In this document: piece after piece, positions 9,391-17,099 of the stretch
Numbering within the stretch: the first letter of the stretch is position 1
Layout of the letters: each line of letters begins with the position of its first letter
Source of the DNA: Cordylochernes scorpioides
Lineage: Eukaryota > Arthropoda > Arachnida > Pseudoscorpiones > Chernetidae
Direction: 5' to 3'
NCBI GenBank assembly: GCA_030710605.1
Contig: CP092880.1
Coordinates: 9,505,131-9,569,130, forward strand
DNA: 64,000 nt
Translations under genes and position numbers: made by a program
The notes under the pieces: generated by a model
Seen by the model: only the letters and a program-made list of their open reading frames with translations
The model's database searches: none
Told to the model about the DNA's origin: nothing

Positions 9391-9406
9391 CCCGTGCTCG
9401 TCGCCA
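9391..9406 (-). other. Primer-binding site of the Ty3 element
   Basis: TGGCGACGAGCACGGG on the minus strand lies six bases inside the 5' LTR. The TGG start fits the CCA end of a tRNA. I could not name the tRNA. Confidence 0.65.
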
Positions 9407-9412
9407 ATTTAC

Positions 9413-9737
9413 TGTTGTGTATTTTAAAATTACCTCGTCGTTCTTTAAGCAAATTATTCCAACTCACCTTTATGCTTCTATTCTTGTATTCATTTAGATA
9501 ACATTCCTTAGGATTAATAAATTATTTATTTCAGTATTACATTTAATACAGCAGTTAATAATAAACAACTTAATTATATAAAAAGTTTTACAAAAAGAAA
9601 AACGCGGTCATTTGTTTACCGCCAACCAGAAAACTATATAAAAAATCAGGAGATGATGATAAATCAAATAATTATATTTGACCGGTCAATATTCAAAATT
9701 AAATATAATATTGACTAGTCATACGAAATATACATCA
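9413..9737 (-). repeat. 5' LTR of the RT-less Ty3 element
   Basis: It is 325 bp and appears identical to 6421-6745. It is followed on the right by the second copy of the GTTTT target duplication (9738-9742). It should hold the promoter for the minus-strand transcript. Confidence 0.9.
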
Positions 9738-9819
9738 GTTTTATATATTTCCGTTTATCAAAATCCAAAAAATAAGAAATTGTCAGCAAATATTCCTTCC
9801 CTCCTGAATAGATTTTTAT

Positions 9820-9961
9820 AGAATATTTATATATAAATGTCTTCATACAAATCGATTCAGTAGAGAGAGTATGTTACTCGGAGAAAATAATTTTAATCTA
9901 ATATTCATTAGGTTAACTTTCACACTCCTAAAACCCGGGCGAAGCCGGGTACTTCCGCTAG
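9820..9961 (+). mobile_element. Short Helitron or Helitron 3' end
   Basis: The 3' terminus AACCCGGGCGAAGCCGGGTA followed by CTTCCGCTAG and T (CTAG 9958-9961) has the GC hairpin just before CTAG. A TATTTATATATAAATGTC segment near 9825 could be the 5' end, which would make a very short copy of about 140 bp. Confidence 0.6.
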
Positions 9962-10040
9962 TTGGTAAATAAATTATATTTTGATCTAATATATGTCTTT
10001 TTAATTAAACTACCTATAGGTCTCTTATACAATGTATATA

Positions 10041-11355
10041 CAGAGTCCATTATGAAAGAAATGAGCATTTACTGGCAAAATACATTTATTGATCGTAATT
10101 TGTGCAAATGTTCAATATTCTTCAAAATACATTCCTCCTGCATCAATACACTTGGGAGACGCGTTTGCCACGCCTGAAAGGCACCCTGAAACTCTTCGGC
10201 TAGAATGCTTCTCAGGAACGTTGTAACATGGTGTTGGATGTTTTCCACGGTTTCCCAATGTTTTCCTTTCATCTCTCTCTTGAGTCGCGGAAACAAAAAG
10301 AAGTCACATGGAGCTAAGTCGGGACTGTAAGGGGGGTGAGGGATCACCGGGGTGTTGCTCCGGGCCAGGAAGTTGGTAATGATGAAGGCTGTGTGGCTGG
10401 TGGCATTGTCATGGTGGAGCTTGACCGTGTCTTTAATGTCAGTCCTCACGCGTGCGATCCGGCGTTTCAATCTCCTGAGCACCTCCAGGTAAAATTCTGA
10501 GTTTACAGTTTGTCCCTGCGGTACAAACTCACAATGGACTATTCCTCGGATGTCAAAGACGACAATGATCATCGTTTTGATGCGTGACTTGCTCATTCGC
10601 GCTTTCTTGGGGCGTGGGGATGATTTTGTGTGCCATGCACAGCTCTGCCTTTTCGACTCTGGGTCGTATTCAAACATCCAGGATTCGTTTTCGGTTACTA
10701 CAGAGTTCAGAAAGTCCAGTTCATTTTGAATCAAATCCAACAATTCTTGACAGCGCAAAACTCTAAGTTCTTTCTGGTCTTGCGTCAACACTTTCGGCAC
10801 AAGCTTCGCACAGACCTTACGCATTTGCAGATCCTCGGTCACTATCCCATGTACCACAAATGTGGACATGTGTGATGTGTCAGCCATTTTCTGGATGCTT
10901 AATCGACGGTCGGTACGCAAAACTTCGAGCACACGATCCACGTTCTCGTCAGTTCTGGCCGTTGTTGAGCGTCCTGAACGGGGTTCGTCGGCGACCTCCT
11001 CCCGGCCCTCCTTGAACGCCTTGTGCCACTTCCCAGACTGTGATCTTGAAATGCAATCGTCCTTGAAGGCTTTTTGCAGCATCTGGAATGTTCGGTTGCA
11101 TTTTTTCCAAGTCTCACGCAAAACCTTATGGCGTATCGTCGGTTCAAGCGAACGCTCCATCGCGCTATGTTACAAAAGTTGAAAACACACTTCAAGCGGA
11201 GGCATGTATCTCCCCTCACACTGCTCGAACTCAACTGACGACCGGATGGATTGAAAGGGCATATCCCTCCACCACATCTCCCACGGTTTTACCGTGCTGC
11301 CATCTATCGTCGCGTCACAATAACATTATGCTCATTACTTTCATAATGGACCCTG
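10041..11355 (-). mobile_element. mariner element, nearly full length, TA-flanked
   Basis: Terminal inverted repeats of about 28 bp bound the element: CAGAGTCCATTATGAAAGAA on the left, and the right end reads inward as CAGGGTCCATTATGAAAGTA. TA dinucleotides lie at 10039-10040 and 11356-11357. Length is 1315 bp, typical for mariner. It carries one minus-strand transposase frame. The few mismatches between the repeats suggest a moderately recent insertion. Confidence 0.9.
10069..11160 (-). CDS. mariner transposase, open frame but catalytically altered
   Basis: The 363-codon frame has the mariner core: WHKAFKEGREEVADEPRSGR, VVHGIVTEDLQMRK, FDIRGIVHCEFVPQG, LHHDNATSHT (D251) and YSPDLAPCDFFLFP (D286), giving the DD34D spacing. 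The first catalytic Asp, normally in a GDESW context, is Asn158 (TENESW), so the DDD triad is broken. Residues about 6-27 read out of frame relative to the family: the next frame gives NRRYAIRFCVRLGKNATE, so two compensating indels have scrambled the first DNA-binding helix. Near the C-terminus (after QTRL) another indel replaces the normal end and lengthens the protein beyond the usual about 345 residues. Despite the open frame it is unlikely to be active. Confidence 0.85.
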   Translation of the reverse strand: MERSLEPTIRHKVLRETWKKCNRTFQMLQKAFKDDCISRSQSGKWHKAFKEGREEVADEPRSGRSTTARTDENVDRVLEVLRTDRRLSIQKMADTSHMSTFVVHGIVTEDLQMRKVCAKLVPKVLTQDQKELRVLRCQELLDLIQNELDFLNSVVTENESWMFEYDPESKRQSCAWHTKSSPRPKKARMSKSRIKTMIIVVFDIRGIVHCEFVPQGQTVNSEFYLEVLRRLKRRIARVRTDIKDTVKLHHDNATSHTAFIITNFLARSNTPVIPHPPYSPDLAPCDFFLFPRLKREMKGKHWETVENIQHHVTTFLRSILAEEFQGAFQAWQTRLPSVLMQEECILKNIEHLHKLRSINVFCQ

Positions 11356-11361
11356 TAAATA

Positions 11362-11583
11362 CTAGCGGATGCGTACGGCTTCGCCCGGGTTTTATCCGAG
11401 TGAAAGTTTGCCTAACGAATATTATTGATAATAATATTCCGGAACACACAGAATATTATGATAATAATGATAATAATATTCGTTACATTATATATTTATA
11501 TAATATATAAAATATATTTTTCGAGCAAAATATCCAATCTCTCTATTGAATAGATTTTTAAATATATATATATAAATATCTAG
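11362..11583 (-). mobile_element. Helitron, minus orientation, abutting the mariner
   Basis: The plus strand begins ACTAGCGGATGCGTACGGCT then TCGCCCGGG, the reverse complement of a Helitron 3' end (GC hairpin, spacer, CTAG, T). The other end is a TATATATATATAAATATC run near 11580. It begins five bases after the mariner's TA and points the opposite way to the Helitron end at 9961. Confidence 0.6.
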
Positions 11584-11586
11584 AGA

Positions 11587-11624
11587 TATACTACATGATC
11601 TTAGCCGAAAGGCCAAGAAACGAT
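11587..11624 (-). pseudogene. U2 snRNA 5' fragment, clearest copy
   Basis: On the minus strand ATCGTTTCTTGGCCTTTCGG then CTAAGATCATGTAGTATATC aligns with U2 snRNA bases 1 to about 43 (ATCGCTTCTCGGCCTTTTGG, CTAAGATCAAGTGTAGTATC) with few changes. The match stops at the Helitron edge at about 11583. On its other side is Helitron A interior, as in the copies at 3.3 and 5.4 kb. Confidence 0.7.
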
Positions 11625-11627
11625 ATT

Positions 11628-11772
11628 TTATATATAAAGATGACCTGGCTTCGTGTGTCTTCTGCTCGAGTGAATTTTTCGCTGGTAGAATTTTGTTCCT
11701 GCCTATTAAAAATTATTATCTGGCTTCGCCCGTGGTCTGCTTTAGTGAATATTCCCCTAAAGAATTTTGTTT
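11628..11772 (-). repeat. Helitron A interior fragment
   Basis: Reverse complement of the type A interior: CAGACCACGGGCGAAGCCAG, GGCAGGAACAAAATTCTACC, ACTCGAGCAGAAGACACACG. It leads straight into the U2-like segment. Confidence 0.6.
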
Positions 11773-11908
11773 ATAAAACAACACTTGAAGTTGCACCGCA
11801 TAAGTTGCTTTTCTGTGGAAAAATCAATATTTATTTAAAAGACAAATATTTACCATTTCTAACTTTTTTGGATGAAGTATGAAAGGGTGAAAATATGAAG
11901 GGTAATGG

Positions 11909-12016
11909 CGAACGGAAAAATAAAAGTGTCCAGGGATGGGAATCGAACCCACAACGTTCCGCTTACCGGGCAGATGCCATGTCCACTAGATTACCCTGGA
12001 CGTATTTTTCCGTTCG
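11909..12016. repeat. 14-bp perfect inverted repeat bracketing a tRNA-like sequence
   Basis: CGAACGGAAAAATA at 11909-11922 is exactly reverse-complemented at 12003-12016. The pair encloses the tRNA-like sequence nearly flush with its acceptor stem, so the transcript or single strand could form one long stem continuing the tRNA acceptor helix. Confidence 0.8.
11928..12000 (-). tRNA. tRNA-like sequence, anticodon position reads GGT (Thr), possibly pseudogene
   Basis: A 73-base cloverleaf can be drawn on the minus strand. The acceptor stem TCCAGGG/CCCTGGA is perfect and is followed by TA at positions 8-9. The anticodon stem TCTGC/GCGGA has loop CCGGTAA. The T arm is GTGGG TTCGATT CCCAT. Box A (TAATCTAGTGGA) and box B (GGTTCGATTCC) are present. 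Against a working gene: the D stem pairs poorly, base 33 is C instead of T, and there is no encoded CCA (normal for eukaryotes) or clear T-run terminator. It could also be the head of a tRNA-type SINE. Confidence 0.55.
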
Positions 12017-12376
12017 TAAATAATACTTAAAGTAACTTATAATACATTATAAAGGACTGCGGCGTATGATTATAAAACAACACTTGAAGTTGCACCGCAT
12101 AAGTTTCTGTTCTGTGAAAAATCAATATTTATTTCAAAGAGAAATATTTACTATGTCAATCAAGCATGATACAGCAATATTGTCATCATCATTTCTGACT
12201 AAAAAAATATTGTTGCTCAGAACTTGGTTAATTATAATTTTTCTTGGTTAAAAGTGCGACAAAAAACTCTTCCAGATTTAACTCTCTGACTTGTTCAAAT
12301 TTCAGCGAGATCAGTTACATATTGAGGGTGTGCATAGCCGACAAACATATATACACATGTGTATATATATATATGT

Positions 12377-12715
12377 TGCCAGCTTCGCCCGGTTTTTACC
12401 CGAGTAAAAGTTTGCCTAACGAACATTTGTTAAAACGATTCTAGCAAACATCCAATCCCTACTGAATCTATACGTGTCTATACTCTCGATAATTTGAAAT
12501 ATTTTTATCGATCCCTTGAAAATTACTTGATAAGTTGAATAAAATCAATATTAATTGGTCCACTCGGTAATTTGAAGTTGAAGGAATAGTATATTTCCAC
12601 AAACGAACATTTGTAAATAACTGTATTTAGCGAATGTACCCGGCTTCGCCCGGTTTTTACGCGAATAAAAGTTCGCCTAACAAACATTTGTTGAAACGAT
12701 TCTAGAAAACCTCCA
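12377..12715 (-). repeat. Two Helitron 3'-end-like fragments in direct repeat
   Basis: GCTTCGCCCGGTTTTTACCC then AAAAGTTTGCCTAACGAACA occurs at about 12380-12455, and a diverged copy at about 12643-12715. They match the segment just inside the minus-strand Helitron end at 11.38 kb but lack the terminal ACTAG. Confidence 0.5.
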
Positions 12716-12779
12716 AATCCAAATATATATTTATAAACGTATATAAATATTGTTATATGCGTATAAATATATTTTTGAA

Positions 12780-13197
12780 ACATAATTTTTTGAAAACATT
12801 TATTAAATTTTAAATAAGATATTTTATTTAAATATATATTAATATTGAAATGCCAAGTTTTTTTACAACGTCATTGGAATATTATATATTACTATAAATC
12901 CTCAAATTAAATATTAAATTTAGTATACTTGGAACACATTTGAGAATTTTTACAATTTATAAATGTAAGTTCACCAGATACCGTGAGAGGCGCTGCTTGT
13001 GAGTGAAAGTAGAAAATTTGCAAATAAAATTGCAAAGAATATTTATTTCAAATCAAATTCAAACCAGAAACCTTCTCAGTAGTATAGTAAATAACTTCCT
13101 AAAGTTTCACGGCGATTGGATAATCGTACGTTTTAAGAACATTCATCGTGTTGTAGGATGGTTGCGTGATGTGTTGGTGTGGCTTGTGGAAAGGCCG
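12780..13197. other. AT-rich stretch, nothing recognised
   Basis: Mostly A/T with short open frames of no recognisable content. No hairpin termini, target duplications or RNA genes were seen. Confidence 0.4.
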
Positions 13198-13199
13198 CT

Positions 13200-13439
13200 G
13201 ATAAAATTATAATTAAAATTAATTTATTTAAAGCCAGAAATATATAAAGAGAAAAGAAGTAACGGTTGAAGTAACGGCCGTTGGAGCAGGCCTTGTTGTT
13301 TACCGCGCGTGCCAGATCAAGTGTCGGAAGACGCCCCACGCGCATGCGTAGTCAGGTTGCCGAGGCCGTCCACTGCCCCGTGTGTGTAGTGGAGCTTTGT
13401 CCCAGTTCGCGCTCGCTGAAGCAAAGTGTAATCGCCACA
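13200..13439 (-). repeat. 3' LTR of the decayed Ty3 element (left end uncertain)
   Basis: The minus-strand start TGTGGCGATTACAC directly follows the purine tract GGAGGGGGAGAAG (13440-13452). The far end is not fixed because no second LTR copy is present; an AT-rich region ending near 13198 is a reasonable guess. Confidence 0.55.
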
Positions 13440-13483
13440 CTTCTCCCCCTCCAGTAGGATCTTTCCAGCGATCCTATGCAATC

Positions 13484-14455
13484 TTATTGGCTTGCCAAGT
13501 TCGGGTCTTGGGAAAACATCGGTCCTTCTAATGTGAAAGCATGCTTGAGGCGGTCGATTGACACCCACGTGGATCTCTTTTTAATTTTCAGTTTGTAAAT
13601 TTTGGGTTTCCTAAAAAGGACTTTATATGGACAATCGTATGGTGGAGCTAGCGGTGGCAATATCAGGTCCAGACGTAGATAGACATGGGAACATGTCTCA
13701 AGTGGCTTGGGCACGTAAACGTGGCGGTTCCCATGTGGCCTGCTTGGTGCAGGTTTCAGGAATGCCATGGCGCGCTTGAAGTCCTCCAGCCACTGTTCGG
13801 TAGGCGAGCTTGCAGAGGGGGGGTCCTCGAAAAATTTTCCTGGAAGGGGTAGGGGCTTCCCATAGACCTGCTCAGCGGTTGTGGTGTTGAGATCTTCCCT
13901 TAGCGACGAACGAATCCCTAGGAGCACCAGGGGAAGTTTCAAGGACCAGCTCGTGGAATCGTGACAGCGAAGGGAGTCTTTCAGCTCTCTGTGGAATCTT
14001 TCTACCAGGCCGTTTGCTGCTGGGTGGTAGGGTGATGTCCTTATTCTGTTGATTCCCAGAAGTCGTGTCAACTCACCGAAAAGTGCTGATTCAAACTGCC
14101 TGCCTTGGTCTGTAGTCACTTTTGCTGGCACGCCAAAACGAGATATCCAGACCGATAGGAAAGCATTTGCTACTGTTTTGGCGGTGATGTCCTGTATGGG
14201 CAGGGCTTCGGGCCACCTAGTGAATCGGTCGACGCAGGTGAATATGTACCGATAGTTTTCACTCGGTGGTAATGGTCCGACCAGGTCAATGTGAACATGA
14301 CTGAACCTTCCGTCTGGGGGACTAAACGACTGAAGGGGCGTTCTTGTGTGTCTAGTGGTTTTGGAGACTTGGCAGCGGTGGCAGGCGCGAATCCAAAGTG
14401 CGCAATCCTTCTTGACGGCCGGCCAGACGTAATGGGCGGTGACCATCCTTGTAGT
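13484..14455 (-). pseudogene. Ty3 integrase
   Basis: The 320-codon frame opens in the zinc-binding region ([20 protein letters not shown]). The DDE core follows: D in [12 protein letters not shown] in TTDQGRQF and E in [14 protein letters not shown]-terminal part contains [11 protein letters not shown]. The first His residues of the zinc finger lie upstream in the same frame, behind a TGA that looks like a decayed CGA Arg codon. Integrase inserts element DNA in the nucleus; this copy cannot be made intact. Confidence 0.85.
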
Positions 14456-14458
14456 AGC

Positions 14459-15830
14459 TCATACTCCGGGGTGAGACAAGTTGTGGTATGCAGAAAAAAT
14501 TATGCGGCGACAGGATGCGGGTACGAATGGTCTGGGTTTTACTGTGGAAGCGTCACAGTACAAGGAAATGTTCGTTTCTGGGATTTGTACTTTTTCCAGT
14601 TGTAGTGAGCTGCGGTTTTCCGATGTCAAGAGAGCTTGTAGCTCCTGGTCTACTGCTTGCGCTTCGGCGAAGGATTTCGGGTCATAAGGTTGGTGATGGG
14701 AGATGGGTTCCACACGTGGCAGGAAATCTGCAGGTACATTTTCACAGCCCGCGATGTGGCGGATGTCTGTTGTGAATTGCCCGATGAAATCGAGGTGTCG
14801 ACATTGGCGCGGTGAGGCCTTGTCCAGATTTTGTTGAAAGGCGTATGTGAGAGGTTTGTGGTCCGTATAGACCGGAAATTGCCGCCCTTCCAATAAATGC
14901 CTGAAATGTTTGATAGCCAAGTATAACGTCAGGAGTTCTCTGTCGTTTGCGCTGTATTTCCTTTGTGCAGCGTCTAGTTTCCTTGAGAAAAACGCTATTG
15001 GTTGGAAATTGTTGCCAACCTGCTGGTGAAGCGCGGCGCCCACAGCAAAATCCGAGGCATCTACCATAAGGCAGAGAGGCGCTTCTGGAAAATGATGGTG
15101 CAAGAGGGCAGCGTTGGCTAGTTGAAGTTTGCACTGGTCGAAAGCCTGGAGTGCTGTTGGCGTCCATTGGCAGGATGCGTTCTTGCGCCTTTCGACCATG
15201 GCGTGGAGTGATGCCTGAGTACTAGCGGCATTGGGGAGGCAGCGCCGATAGAAATTTAACATACCCAGAAAACGCCGAAGTTTTCCGACAGTATCAGAGA
15301 TTGGGATGTCTTTAATTGCTTGTACTCGCTGAGGGTCCAGCAAGATTCCGGCGTTGGTGATGATAAACCCCAAGAATTTGACTGAAGTTTGGCCGAAGGT
15401 GCATTTGGTTTCGTTGATCGTCAGGCCGTAGTCTCGAAGGCGACCAAAAAGTTGTTGAAGATGGGATATGTGTTGATTTTCTGAATCGGATGCGATAAGC
15501 ACGTCGTCAATGTAGGCATATGCAAAATCCAAACCTTAGAGTACTTCGTTGATGAGCCTTTGAAAGGTTTGGGCTGCATTACATAGGCCAAAGGACATGC
15601 GGGGAAACTCAAAAAGGCCGAAAGGCGTAATAACGGCAGTCTCAAGGATATCACTAGATTCCACGGGCACATGGTGGTACGCTCTAACCAGATCGATAGT
15701 AGAAAATATATTCTTACCATGCAGATGCGATGCAAAGTCCATAATGTTAGGGACTGGATATCGGTCGGGGACGGTAGCGGCATTTAGTTTCCTGTAGTCC
15801 CCACATGGTCGTAACGAGCCGTCTTTTTTG
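14459..15830 (-). pseudogene. Ty3 reverse transcriptase and RNase H
   Basis: Fingers and palm motifs are visible: [55 protein letters not shown] and the catalytic YIDD (about 15503-15514). RNase H follows with D in LMVDASDFAVG, E in NDREL and D in YTDHKPLTY, then the connector. A TAA at 15536-15538 interrupts the palm eleven bases' worth of codons before YIDD, and a one-base shift near 15823 separates the KKDG start. Confidence 0.85.
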
Positions 15831-15889
15831 TACTAGGTGGAGAGGGCTGGCCCACGGTGATTTGGATGGACGACAGATGCCTTTCTCCA

Positions 15890-16480
15890 TCATGAAGGCG
15901 AATTCTTTCTTTGCCGCGGCGAGTTTGTCCGTGGGGAGTCGTCGCGGTTTTGCTGCAATCGGGGGCCCTTTGTGACGATATGATGAGTCACTGAGTGACG
16001 GGGAGGACCTTTTACAAGATTCTGACTAGTGAGCTCTGGGAATTGTCTGAGTATCCTGGAGTAAGGCGAATTGGCGATTGTAAGGTGAATGCTAACAGCG
16101 GGGGAAGGGGAAACTTGTCCAATGGAGTGAAGGGAAGATACTGGGTCGTTCAGCCGGTGATTCCGCAGGTCTACTGTCAGCCCGTAATGTCGGAGAAAGT
16201 CTGCGCCGACTACACGCCGACGTCGGCTATGATGAAAGGCCAACGGAATAATCGTCCGAGACCGAGGTCAAGCTCAAGACGTCGTTCCCCGTAAGTGTGG
16301 ATGATAGATCCGTTAGCTGCGAAAAGCTGCCTGTGCGAGGGCCTAGCGTTTTTTACTGGTGGTGGAATCACTGAGACTTCGGCTCCAGTGTCGACCAAAA
16401 ACAAATAGGCGCTGCGTCGGTCCGTAATGAAGAGCCGGCAAGTAAGGCCTGCGTTCACCTCTGTTACAACTTGATTACCA
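15890..16480 (-). pseudogene. Ty3 aspartic protease and spacer
   Basis: The protease active site is in FLVDTGAEVSVIPP, with the flap-side text HTYGERRLELDLG and the later GADFLRHYGLTVDLRNHRL. A frameshift near 16.21 kb separates the two halves and another near 15.96 kb, in a G/C run, separates the spacer from RT. Upstream of about 16.48 kb the similarity to a Gag end fades. Confidence 0.75.
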
Positions 16481-16559
16481 TCAGCTAGGGAACATAGTTG
16501 ACTATCTTCAATGACAACACTATCAGCTGTGCACCTTCTGTGGGATTAGTAGTTTACCT

Positions 16560-17077
16560 CTTTATTGGAAAGTGAAATGACAGAGGACGAAGTCATTAGT
16601 TCTCTCTCCAGCAATAGACATTTTTTACATAATTTTCATCATTTGGAAGGTCCCGATTTGCTACTTCTATTAGCTGGATAGAGGCGGGCTCGATTCTGTA
16701 TTTCAATTCTGAGTATGAACTATTCTTGGGAGCATCCTCAAAAAGGTATTTTTCAAAGAAGAGTGTATCATCAGCTGAGTCAATTGTCGCCCTGGATAAC
16801 TAGTCATGACTGCAATCCTCCAGGACGACAAATTCAAAAATTAGGTTAAATAAAGATTATGATTTCTAATGAAAAGTATGATGATAATTGGTGTACATAT
16901 TCTGTTACAACAGTTAGCATATGTTGTTACCTTTGTATTTCCTGGAAAAGGCTCAATATGGCATAATAATTTTATTCTTGAGCTTTGTTTCCGAAAATTA
17001 CTATAATAACTCCCAAAAACTAGGTCTGGATTTTCCCAAACATATATCTTTGTGAAGTTTTCACCTTTTCGAGACAT
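16560..17077 (-). other. Possible two-exon coding remnant, unidentified
   Basis: On the minus strand a frame from MSRKGENFTKIYVWENPDLV reaches ...EPFPGNTK followed directly by GTAACA, a possible splice donor. About 120 bases later a second frame (DDTLFFEKYLFEDAPKN, ELKYRIEPASIQLIEVANRD) runs to a stop, with AATAAA some 25 bases further on. Phases are compatible if the acceptor is the AG of GACTAG. Neither piece resembles a transposon protein I know. It could be a host gene fragment, a retrocopy or chance. Confidence 0.3.
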
Positions 17078-17099
17078 TTTGATTTATTCTTGATACCAT

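Larger units (their letters stand above)
6421..9737 (-). mobile_element. Ty3/gypsy element lacking RT and RNase H, recent insertion
   Basis: Two LTRs of 325 bp (6421-6745 and 9413-9737) read as identical by eye. They are flanked by a 5-bp target duplication GTTTT (6416-6420 and 9738-9742). Transcription is on the minus strand: 5' LTR on the right, PBS 9391-9406, gag-PR-IN frame, purine tract 6746-6760, 3' LTR on the left. The full length is only 3.3 kb because about 1.3 kb or more of pol is missing. Identical LTRs imply that the deleted form itself transposed recently, using reverse transcriptase supplied in trans. Confidence 0.9.
6022..9750. mobile_element. Palindromic MITE (type G), split by a Ty3 element
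   Basis: The left arm from about 6022 (AAAAGGATTTAAAAGCGCGA, then ACTGTCCTTACTGCGATG and TTGGGAGGGCTGGCTCATCA) is mirrored by a right arm ending near 6420. The last bases of the right arm resume after the Ty3 insertion at 9743. The interior (TTTCGCCAATTTAATCC on one strand) is shared with copies at 27.8, 48.4, 48.8 and 50.2 kb. No transposase is encoded. Confidence 0.7.
11775..12152. repeat. 80-bp direct repeats flanking the tRNA-like hairpin
   Basis: AACAACACTTGAAGTTGCAC with its following CGCATAAGTT and ATCAATATTTATTT occurs at 11775-11855 and again at 12069-12152, 294 bp apart. The tRNA-like sequence and its inverted repeat lie between. The direct repeats differ at a handful of positions. 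This may be a duplicated flank or a pair of short LTR-like ends. Confidence 0.6.
13200..16490 (-). mobile_element. Decayed Ty3/gypsy element, second family, 5' truncated
   Basis: Pol domains are in Ty3 order on the minus strand: protease, RT, RNase H, integrase, then a polypurine tract and one LTR. Gag and the 5' LTR are absent. At least five lesions break the frame: shifts near 16.21, 15.96 and 15.82 kb, a TAA at 15536-15538 and a TGA near 14456. The coding text is GC-richer than its surroundings. This family is clearly different from the RT-less element at 6.4-9.7 kb. Confidence 0.85.

Noticed and set aside
16841-17077. Gag of the decayed Ty3 element
   Set aside because: It lies upstream of protease as Gag would, but has no CCHC knuckle or Gag motif and contains a donor-like GT; left as unassigned.
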